A DNA stretch of 64,000 nt, from the NCBI GenBank assembly GCA_963931445.1, contig OZ007016.1, positions 1,116,001-1,180,000 on the forward strand, written 5' to 3'. Positions 46,532 to 54,186 of the stretch are shown piece by piece (position 1 is the first letter of the stretch; each line of letters starts with the position of its first letter). The notes beneath the pieces were generated by a model. The model was not told the DNA's origin and did no database searches. It saw nothing but the letters and a program-made list of their open reading frames with translations. This DNA is from CALXVA01 sp944393025 (lineage in GTDB: Bacteria > Bacillota > Clostridia > TANB77 > CAG-508). The position numbers were made by a program, and so were the translations under genes.

Positions 46532-46918
46532 TTAAAAAATATTTTTTATACTAAGTTTTGATTTTTCTTCAATATGTTTTAATATAAATGAACATTTCTC
46601 TATTTCTGACAATATTGAATCATAACTTTTAGATTCAATTAAACCCTTTATAGAATATATTTGTGTTTCTACTTTTTCTAATTCATTATGTTCTATATAA
46701 TATGCCAACTTTTCTTGATAATTGTTCCATACATTCTCTATATTTGCTATTCTTTCAGAAATTACTTTATTATTTTCTTTATTAATACTTGATTCTTTTA
46801 GTAGATTAAGTTCTTTATCTATATAACTAACACATTCTTTTGTATAATTTTGAGTTAATATGTTTGCAATTATTATTATTATAAATATTAAAATACATAT
46901 GAATAATTCTTTTTTCAT
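46532..46918 (-). CDS. DUF4363 family protein
   Basis: This 128-residue protein has an N-terminal membrane anchor (about 4-22) and a helical extracytoplasmic part with a Glu/Lys-rich pattern ending in HIEEKSKLSIKNIF. In other clostridia a DUF4363 gene follows a DUF421 gene, as here. Function unknown. Confidence 0.75.
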   Translation of the reverse strand: MKKELFICILIFIIIIIANILTQNYTKECVSYIDKELNLLKESSINKENNKVISERIANIENVWNNYQEKLAYYIEHNELEKVETQIYSIKGLIESKSYDSILSEIEKCSFILKHIEEKSKLSIKNIF

Positions 46919-46972
46919 TTATACTCCTTATCTATTCTATACACACTTACAAAGTTACTTTATTACTTTTAA

Positions 46973-47638
46973 CTAATTTTTTTGGCAAAAAATATCTCCC
47001 TTTTCATTTATGGTTACAATCAAAGCTTCTTCCGGCACAATTCCAAATTCGCTTACTTGTTTTTTTAGCCAATTATAATCTTTTTTTAATATCTTTAGAT
47101 TATCATATAAAACTTTTCCATCTAAAACTAAATCATATGTTATTCCTTCATATTCTGGTTTTATTCCAAAATCTTGTGGTATTGTATTTCTTTTTTCTGG
47201 TTTTTGTATTACAGTAATTTGACCATTTGTTTCTAATATGGCATACTCAACATCTGCTATATTTACAATATTATTTCCTCTTAGCCTTTCTTCTAATTCA
47301 TTTATAGTAAATCTCTCTTTTTTTAATTTTTTTGAATCTATTTTTCCTTTGTTAATTAGTATAGATGGTTTTCCACATAATATTTGTCTTATTTTTATGC
47401 TTTTCATATTTAAAATGGAAATAACTAAATGCATTACAAGCAGTGCTAATATTGGAATTATTCCATTTGTTATTGGAATTCCTACATCAGCCATAGGAAT
47501 AGATGCTAAATCTGCTATCATTATAGAAATGGCAAGTTCAAATGGTTGAAGTTGACCTATTTCTCTCTTTCCCATTAATCGCATAACCACTAAAACAATT
47601 ATGTATAAAATAATTGATCTAATAAATATAATTAACAT
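46973..47638 (-). CDS. DUF421 (YetF-like) membrane protein
   Basis: 221 residues: three N-terminal helices (about 5-80) with the conserved VVMRLMGKREIGQLQPFELAI, then a soluble domain with GKPSILINKGKID and ERFTINELEERLR. YetF-family proteins sit in the membrane of spore formers and several are made in the forespore; their biochemical role is unclear. It precedes the DUF4363 gene by 54 bases. Confidence 0.9.
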   Translation of the reverse strand: MLIIFIRSIILYIIVLVVMRLMGKREIGQLQPFELAISIMIADLASIPMADVGIPITNGIIPILALLVMHLVISILNMKSIKIRQILCGKPSILINKGKIDSKKLKKERFTINELEERLRGNNIVNIADVEYAILETNGQITVIQKPEKRNTIPQDFGIKPEYEGITYDLVLDGKVLYDNLKILKKDYNWLKKQVSEFGIVPEEALIVTINEKGDIFCQKN

Positions 47639-47672
47639 ATTTTTTCCTTTCTATTAATTTAAAATAAATTTT

Positions 47673-47808
47673 TTATTGTATAGGGAAAATCGACTTTTTA
47701 TTTAATATTTCAGTATTCTTAACGATTTTTTCTATACAACAAGGTTAAGTTTCCTTAGTCTGTGCATATTCGCGAAGCGAAATGCTACAAAAGGCGAAGC
47801 CACTTTTC
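47673..47808 (-). repeat. Dispersed TTGTATAG repeat, copy C
   Basis: Full-length copy on the minus strand: an AAAAGTGGCTTCGCC module, a hairpin AGCATTTCGC-ttc-GCGAATATGC, AAGGAAACTTAACCTTG, TTGTATAG with A-run, ATCGTTAAGAATACTGAAATA, AAAAAGTCGATTTTCCC and CTATACAATAA. It is in direct tandem with copy D (period about 136 bases). Confidence 0.9.
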
Positions 47809-47945
47809 TTATTGTATAGGGAAAATCGACTTTTTACTTAATATTTCAGTATTCTTAACGATTTTTTCTATACAACAAGGTTAAGTTTCCTTGGTTCGAG
47901 CGTATTTGCGAAGCAAAACGCTCATTCGGCGAAGCCACTTTTCTT
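47809..47945 (-). repeat. Dispersed TTGTATAG repeat, copy D
   Basis: Same architecture as copy C and nearly identical in its core. The hairpin module differs by paired changes that keep the stem (AGCGTTTTGC-ttc-GCAAATACGC). The remaining 220 bases to the next gene are AT-rich with no feature I can support. Confidence 0.9.
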
Positions 47946-48167
47946 ATTATTTTTTGCATTTTTTTATTTATTATTCGTTTTAATTTATATTATTTTGAAT
48001 AAATTTATTTTTTTAGTTAATACTAAAAGTAATATCAAAGATTATTTTTTATATTGTTTTTTAATTTATATTTCATTTTTTAGTATAAATTTAAATAGTC
48101 TTTGTTTATATAATAAGAATAATGTATTTTTCTTTTTATCTATTTAAATAGAATTAAGGAGGTTTAT

Positions 48168-48536
48168 ATGGAAAATAATCAGGCTCAAACTAGAAGTAAT
48201 AATAATTCAATGGTTTTACAGATTTTAGGAAGATTAATTACTGCTGGTATAGTTTTAGCTGTAACAGCTTTCTTTACACCTGGATTTCAAATTAATAATA
48301 TTGGGGCTTTAGCAGCAGGTACAATAGTTCTTACTCTTATGGATTATTTAATTACTAAATTTACTGGTTTACATGCAAGTGCTTTTGGTAAAGGATTTGT
48401 AGGTTTTGTTTTAGCTGCTGTAGTATTATATTTAACTCAATACTTTGTTGCTGGGTACACAATTTCTTGGATTGCTGCAATAGTTGGCGCTTTAGTTTAC
48501 GGTGTTGTTGACTATTTCTTACCAGGTGAACAATAA
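48168..48536 (+). CDS. YvlD-like small membrane protein (phage holin family 4-like)
   Basis: This 122-residue protein has a polar Asn/Gln-rich start and four hydrophobic helices. Their pattern (ILGRLITAGIVLAVTAFFTPGFQI, then ALAAGTIVLTLMDYLI, a Gly/Ala helix and IVGALVYGVVDYFLPG) matches the YvlD family, members of which respond to envelope stress. AAGGAGG precedes the ATG and a strong terminator follows, so it is monocistronic. Confidence 0.8.
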   Translation: MENNQAQTRSNNNSMVLQILGRLITAGIVLAVTAFFTPGFQINNIGALAAGTIVLTLMDYLITKFTGLHASAFGKGFVGFVLAAVVLYLTQYFVAGYTISWIAAIVGALVYGVVDYFLPGEQ

Positions 48537-48552
48537 TACCATTCACAAAAAC

Positions 48553-48585
48553 AAATAAAGGTTATCAATTTGGTAACCTTTATTT
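48553..48585 (+). terminator. Terminator of the YvlD-like gene
   Basis: A perfect 12-bp stem AAATAAAGGTTA/TAACCTTTATTT with a 9-base loop, 16 bases after the stop, followed by TTG and T-rich DNA. Confidence 0.85.
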
Positions 48586-48658
48586 TGTTGTATAGAAAAC
48601 TTTACTTATTTATATAAAAAATATATAATATTAATGTAATAATAATTAGGAGTAGTAT

Positions 48659-49513
48659 ATGAGAAATATAATTGTAGATGAAAAATTTAATAATAAAAAA
48701 TTAAGTGATTTTCTTTATTTTAATTTTAATGGTTTAAGTAAAAATACTTTATATAAAGCATTTAGGAAAAAAGATATACGAGTTAATAACATAAAAATTA
48801 GTGAAGACACTATAATTAGCCAAGGAGATACCATTACAGTATATATAATTGATGATTTGCTATTTAAAACATTTAATATTGAAACAATATATGAAGATAT
48901 TAATATTTTAATTGTTAATAAACCTAATAACTTAGAAGTAACAGGTAAAGATTCTTTAACATCTATATTAGAAAAAAAATATTCATATATATATCCGTGT
49001 CATAGATTAGATAGAAATACAACTGGTTTAATTTTATTTGCAAAAAATGAAAAATCTTTAAATATATTACTTGATAAATTTAAAAATAAAGAAATTGAAA
49101 AACATTATTTAGCTAAAGTATATGGTATACCTAAGATTAAATCTCAAAAACTTACTGCTTATTTATTTAAAGATAATAAAAAAGCATTAGTAAATATTTC
49201 GAATGTTCCTAAAAAAGGATATGTAAAAATTGAAACTTCATATACTTTGATTGAAAAAAATATAAAAGATAACTTTAGTATTTTAGATGTTGAATTACAT
49301 ACTGGTAAAACACATCAAATTAGAGCTCATCTTGCTTATATTGGTTTACCTATAATTGGTGATGGAAAATATGGAATAAATGAAATTAATAAAAAATTTA
49401 ATTCTAAAACTCAAATGCTTCATAGTTATAGTTTAAAATTTAATTTTAAAACAGATGCAAATATTTTAAATTATTTAAATGGAAAAGAATTTAAAAGTAC
49501 AATATGTTTTTAA
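48659..49513 (+). CDS. RluA family pseudouridine synthase
   Basis: 284 residues: an N-terminal S4-like domain (KNTLYKAFRKKDIRVNNIKI), then the catalytic domain with HRLDRNTTGLILFAKN (Asp is the nucleophile) and HTGKTHQIRAHLAYIGLPIIGDGKYG. Modifies uridine in rRNA or tRNA; the specific site cannot be told. GGAGTAG precedes the ATG. Confidence 0.93.
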   Translation: MRNIIVDEKFNNKKLSDFLYFNFNGLSKNTLYKAFRKKDIRVNNIKISEDTIISQGDTITVYIIDDLLFKTFNIETIYEDINILIVNKPNNLEVTGKDSLTSILEKKYSYIYPCHRLDRNTTGLILFAKNEKSLNILLDKFKNKEIEKHYLAKVYGIPKIKSQKLTAYLFKDNKKALVNISNVPKKGYVKIETSYTLIEKNIKDNFSILDVELHTGKTHQIRAHLAYIGLPIIGDGKYGINEINKKFNSKTQMLHSYSLKFNFKTDANILNYLNGKEFKSTICF

Positions 49514-49528
49514 TATATTTATAATATA

Positions 49529-49730
49529 TTTCACAAAAGTAATATTTGAAAAAAAAAGTAACAATATATGTCGGTCAAGCTGATTTTAGCAGAATTTATA
49601 ATTAAAATTTTGTTAGCGCCCTCACGAGGCCCCGCGAGATTCCCTAACAAAATTTAAAAATAAATTCTAACTAAAATCACTTTCCATTCCATATTATTGT
49701 TATTTTTTTTCAAATATTACTTTTGTGAAA
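49529..49730. repeat. MITE-like 202-bp imperfect palindrome
   Basis: The ends TTTCACAAAAGTAATATTTG and its reverse complement (49710-49730) are perfect for at least 21 bases. Complementarity then continues inward with gaps: AGAATTTATAA and AAATTTTGTTAG pair with their counterparts around a GC-rich centre (GCGCCCTCACGAGGCCCCGCG). TA flanks both ends, compatible with a TA target duplication. No open frame. It fills the gap between rluA and ftsH. Confidence 0.85.
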
Positions 49731-49772
49731 TAAAGTTTATATAATAATAAATTTAAAAATAATTCTTTTAAA

Positions 49773-51575
49773 TTATTTTATTAACTCTTGAAATTCTTCT
49801 GCAGATATAACTTCTTTTTGTAATAAAGCTCCTGCCACTTTATCTAATTTTTCTCTATTAACTATAATTAATTTTTGTGCTGTTTCATAGGCTTTATCTA
49901 ACAATATTTTTACTTCTGCACCTATTGCATCTCCAAATTTTTCTCCTAATAATTGTAATTCATAAGGGTCTTGCTCTGTATTTATTGAAATTGGACCTAA
50001 TGTTTCGCTCATACCATACTTTGTTATCATATCTTTTGCAATATTTGTAGCTACTTCTATATCATTACTTGCTCCTGTTGATATATCATTTAATACTATT
50101 TTTTCTGCAGCTCTTCCTCCAAGTAATGCTACAAGTTTTTCTTCCATCTCAGTTTTTGATATATAATATTTATCTTCATCAGATTTATACATTGTATATC
50201 CACCTGCTACACCTCTTGGTATAATAGATACTTCTTTTATACCTTTTTGAGTTTCCAACATGCTACTTACTATTGCATGACCTGCTTCATGATATGCTGT
50301 AAGTTTTTTATCTTTGTCTGAAATAACTCTACTTTGTTTTTCTAATCCTACAGTAACTTTTTTAACAGCATCTTCTATGTCTTTATTTGTAATAGCATCA
50401 TGATTATTTATTGTTGCAATTATTGCTGATTCATTTAATATATTTGCTAAGTCTGCGCCTGTAAATCCTGCTGTATCTTCTGCAATACTTTTTAAATTAA
50501 CATCCTGAGCAAATTTTTTATCTTTTGCATGAATATTTAATATAGCTTCTCTTCCTCTCATATCTGGAAGCCCTATAGTAATTCTTCTGTCAAATCTTCC
50601 CGGTCTTAAAAGAGCTTTATCAAGCATTTCTGGTCTATTAGTTGCTGCAAGTACTATTATTGTTTCATCAGTATCAAATCCATCCATTTCAACTAATAAT
50701 TGATTTAATGTTTGATTATTTTCTGATTCTGCTCCACCATTACTATTTCTTCTAGAACCTATTGCATCTATTTCATCTATAAATATTATGCAAGGAGATA
50801 TTTTCTTTGCTTTTTCAAAAAGTTTTCTTACTCTTGAAGCCCCAAGTCCTGCAAACATTTCTATAAATTCTGATCCACTCATTGAAATAAATGGTACCTT
50901 TGCTTCTCCTGCTATTGCCTTTGCTATTAAAGTTTTTCCTGTTCCTGGTTGTCCACAAAGCAGTACTCCTCTAGGAATTTTAGCTCCCATTTGATTGAAT
51001 CTCTCTGGATTTTTTAAAAAATCCACTATTTCTATCATTTCATGCTTTTCTTCTTCTAGTCCAGCCACATCGTCAAATGTCATTTTAGATTTAGTAGTTT
51101 CACTATCATAAATTTTTCCTTTATCTCCTAATCCTTGCATTTTAAAGAATAATAATATTAAAATTACTAAAAGTATAGTTGGTAAAAGTGAGAACAATGT
51201 TGTAGATATTGTTAAAAATACATTAGTTGGTTTTTGTATAAGTTCAAATTTATCATTTCCCTGTTCTACTTTTTCTTGTATTAGTTCAACAAATGCTTGA
51301 GTACTTGGTATTATTACTGTTTTTTCTTTTTCTACATCTTTTAATTTTACTTTTACAGTTGTACTTCCAACTGTCATTTCTATTTTTTCTACATTTCCAT
51401 CATTTATTTCTTGAATAAGCTCTGTATATGCAAGTTCCTTGTCATTTTCTTGAGTTTTATTTGTTAGTATAAAATATACTAATATTAGTGTTATTAATAT
51501 TAAAACTAATATTATCCCTAATATTAAATATTGCTTATTTTTATTTGTATCATTATTTTTTTGTTTTTCTTCCAT
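49773..51575 (-). CDS. ftsH: ATP-dependent zinc metalloprotease FtsH
   Basis: Membrane-bound AAA+ protease for membrane and short-lived proteins. Two N-terminal helices flank a short periplasmic-type domain. Walker A GQPGTGKT (about 208-215), Walker B CIIFIDEIDAIG and the SRH region (ATNRPEMLDKALLRPGRFDR) precede the zinc motif HEAGH (about 429-433) and a downstream Asp/Glu ligand. The start is ATG 51575 behind GGAGG; the GTG-like upstream start is part of the ribosome site. Confidence 0.97.
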   Translation of the reverse strand: MEEKQKNNDTNKNKQYLILGIILVLILITLILVYFILTNKTQENDKELAYTELIQEINDGNVEKIEMTVGSTTVKVKLKDVEKEKTVIIPSTQAFVELIQEKVEQGNDKFELIQKPTNVFLTISTTLFSLLPTILLVILILLFFKMQGLGDKGKIYDSETTKSKMTFDDVAGLEEEKHEMIEIVDFLKNPERFNQMGAKIPRGVLLCGQPGTGKTLIAKAIAGEAKVPFISMSGSEFIEMFAGLGASRVRKLFEKAKKISPCIIFIDEIDAIGSRRNSNGGAESENNQTLNQLLVEMDGFDTDETIIVLAATNRPEMLDKALLRPGRFDRRITIGLPDMRGREAILNIHAKDKKFAQDVNLKSIAEDTAGFTGADLANILNESAIIATINNHDAITNKDIEDAVKKVTVGLEKQSRVISDKDKKLTAYHEAGHAIVSSMLETQKGIKEVSIIPRGVAGGYTMYKSDEDKYYISKTEMEEKLVALLGGRAAEKIVLNDISTGASNDIEVATNIAKDMITKYGMSETLGPISINTEQDPYELQLLGEKFGDAIGAEVKILLDKAYETAQKLIIVNREKLDKVAGALLQKEVISAEEFQELIK

Positions 51576-51681
51576 TTTAACCTCCACTTGAGTTTAATAC
51601 TAGTTTAAAATTTATTCAATATACTTTTATTACTATTTTAACTATAATTATATATTATTTATAAGTACTATATAATAAATT

Positions 51682-52731
51682 TTAAGCATTGTCTCCTTCT
51701 GGTTCTTTTCCTATTTTTCCTTCTTCTTCTTTCTTTTCTTTTTTCTTTTTACTTTTTTCCTTTTCTTTTTCTCTTTTGTCTTGTTCTTCTTGTTGTTTTC
51801 TTTCTTCTTCTTTTCTTTTTAATTCTTCTCTAATTTTTTCTTGTTCTTCTATTATTTTATTCAATTCATATTGCTTTTTTATCACATCGGATTTAATCAT
51901 TAATATTGCTGTAATTACATATATAGAAGCTATTGCTGTATACATAATTTGAAAATATTCTATTGTAAAACCTGTAATTCTGTTAATTATAAAATAAATC
52001 AAATTTAATATTAATGGTAATGTTAGTGAATATGTAGATATATTATATATTGCACTATATTTAAGTCTTAATCTTGCAATTCTAGCAACTATAAATCCTA
52101 AAATTGTAAATAATAGTATATCAATTAATATACTTGATATATATACTATAAACATATATAATGCTAGTGTTATTATAAAAATAAACTGTGCTTTTACAAT
52201 TTCTTGTCCTGATAATATTTTTAAAATTTCTTCCTTGTCAATTTTATTTATATTATATTTTTGAGAAATATCTTTATAATAATATTCTATTGGTTTTGTT
52301 GAAAACTCATTTTTTATTATTATTCTATCTTTTAAAATTAATATTCCATTTTCCTGCAATTTTATTTTATTAATATTTTCATCTATTATATTTTCATCTT
52401 CAAGGCTTGTATTAATAATTATTTTAACTTGTCCTAATGTATTTGAATCAATTTCAAGCATTTGTTGATTATTTTTATGAGATACTTCAAGTTCATAATT
52501 TTCATATTTAATTTCTGATATATTATTGTCTATATATTCTTTAGTTTTATTTATAAATTTATAGAATTGATATCCAAACATGAAAGATATAATAAAACTA
52601 AATATTATAACAAGTAAAACAATATATAATATTGTTTTACTTATTTTTTCTGCTGCTAAATCTTGATATCCATCAAAATTTAATATACTAATTTTTATTT
52701 TTTTAAAAAATGAAATCTCTTGTTTTTCCAA
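51682..52731 (-). CDS. DUF1189 family membrane protein
   Basis: 349 residues starting at TTG 52731 with GAGGAAAAAAA upstream. The start SFFKKIKISILNFDGYQDLA, a first helix (about 30-52), an extracytoplasmic region with IIIKNEFSTKPIEYYYKDIS, three more helices (about 180-280) and a C-terminal coiled coil of almost pure Lys/Glu/Gln fit DUF1189. Some members of this family affect maltose or envelope functions; role here unknown. Confidence 0.8.
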   Translation of the reverse strand: MEKQEISFFKKIKISILNFDGYQDLAAEKISKTILYIVLLVIIFSFIISFMFGYQFYKFINKTKEYIDNNISEIKYENYELEVSHKNNQQMLEIDSNTLGQVKIIINTSLEDENIIDENINKIKLQENGILILKDRIIIKNEFSTKPIEYYYKDISQKYNINKIDKEEILKILSGQEIVKAQFIFIITLALYMFIVYISSILIDILLFTILGFIVARIARLRLKYSAIYNISTYSLTLPLILNLIYFIINRITGFTIEYFQIMYTAIASIYVITAILMIKSDVIKKQYELNKIIEEQEKIREELKRKEEERKQQEEQDKREKEKEKSKKKKEKKEEEGKIGKEPEGDNA

Positions 52732-52745
52732 TTTTTTTCCTCTTT

Positions 52746-54146
52746 CTATATTATTTCAATAGTCATGCCTTCTTTTGTATCTTTTACATTATAACCTTTT
52801 TGTTTTAATTTTTCTCTTAATTCATCTGATAAATTCCAATTTTTTTCTTCTCTTGCCTTTTTTCTTTGTTCTAATAATTCTAATATTTCTTCTGGCAATT
52901 CTAATTTTTTTTGATTTTCTATATATTTTTCTGAATTTTGTAAATCTAATCCTAGAACTTTATCAAAATCAGTTAATAATTCGGCGATCTTGTTTGATTT
53001 TATCTCACTTTTAGCTACTTCCCATACAATACTCATAGCTAATGGCATATTTAAATCATCATTAATTGCTTCTATAAATTTAGTTTTATATTCCTCAAGT
53101 AAATTTTTTTCTATTGTTTCATTTCCATATTTGTGCTTTATATAAGCTTCCCTTAATCTATTTAATGCTTTTTGAGATGCCATAGCACCATCAAAAGTGA
53201 AATTTAATTTTGTTCTATAATGCGCAGTATAGCAAAAAAGTTTATAAGCTAATGGTTCTATTCCTTTTTCTTGTAATTGTGATATTGTATACACATTTCC
53301 TAAACTCTTAGACATTTTTCCACCATCTACTTGTAAAAATTCTACATGCATCCAAGTTTTAGCTGGTATTTTCCCAAAAGCTCCTTTGCTTTGTGCAATT
53401 TCATTTTCATGGTGTGTTGGAATGTGATCTACTCCTCCAGTGTGTATATCAAAAACTTCTCCTAAATATTTTTTAGACATTGCTGAACATTCTAAATGCC
53501 ATCCTGGATATGATAATCCCCAAGGGCTATTCCATTTCATTATATGATTTTGTGGTGCTTTTATCCATATTGCAAAATCATATGGATTCCTTTTTTCTGG
53601 ATCAACATTTACTCTAGCTCCTGCTATTTGATCATCAATATTTCTATTTGATAATACAGGGTATTTATCTAATTTAGATACATCAAAATAGATTGCTGTG
53701 CTTGTTTCATAGCCATAACCATTTTCTACAATTTTTTTAGCAAATTCAAGCATATCATCTATATGTTCTGTTGCTTTTGCTATTATTTCTGGCCTTTCTA
53801 TATTTAACTTATTCATATCATCAAAAAATATATCTGTATAAAACTTAGCTATTTCATAAGGAGTTTTATTTTCTTTTTTAGCAGCCTTAACCATTTTGTC
53901 TTCTCCTTCATCACTATCTGATTCTAAATGTCCAACATCAGTTATATTCATAACATGTTTTAGTTTATATCCATTATATTCAAGCATTCTTCTCAAATTA
54001 TCCATAAAAATATATGCTCTAAAATTACCTATATGTGCATAACTATATACTGTTGGTCCACAAGAATATATTCTAACTTCATTCCCAGATAAGGGAACAA
54101 AGTTAGCTTTTTGTTTAGTTAATGTATTATATAATTTTACCTGCAT
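52746..54146 (-). CDS. cysS: Cysteinyl-tRNA synthetase
   Basis: Class I synthetase of 466 residues. The zinc/substrate Cys is in YSCGPTVYSYAHIGNFR, where HIGN is the HIGH motif (about 38-41), and WHLECSAMSKKYLG holds another zinc ligand region. KMSKS (near residue 270, GGKMSKSLGN) is the second catalytic motif. GGAGG precedes the ATG. Confidence 0.97.
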   Translation of the reverse strand: MQVKLYNTLTKQKANFVPLSGNEVRIYSCGPTVYSYAHIGNFRAYIFMDNLRRMLEYNGYKLKHVMNITDVGHLESDSDEGEDKMVKAAKKENKTPYEIAKFYTDIFFDDMNKLNIERPEIIAKATEHIDDMLEFAKKIVENGYGYETSTAIYFDVSKLDKYPVLSNRNIDDQIAGARVNVDPEKRNPYDFAIWIKAPQNHIMKWNSPWGLSYPGWHLECSAMSKKYLGEVFDIHTGGVDHIPTHHENEIAQSKGAFGKIPAKTWMHVEFLQVDGGKMSKSLGNVYTISQLQEKGIEPLAYKLFCYTAHYRTKLNFTFDGAMASQKALNRLREAYIKHKYGNETIEKNLLEEYKTKFIEAINDDLNMPLAMSIVWEVAKSEIKSNKIAELLTDFDKVLGLDLQNSEKYIENQKKLELPEEILELLEQRKKAREEKNWNLSDELREKLKQKGYNVKDTKEGMTIEII

Positions 54147-54186
54147 AATACCTCCATTTCTTATTTTATAGAAAAAATCAAAAATT

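Noticed and set aside
47673..47945. Tandem repeat resembling a CRISPR array
   Set aside because: Only two units of about 136 bases, the repeats are too long with no spacer structure and there are no cas genes; it is the dispersed repeat in tandem.
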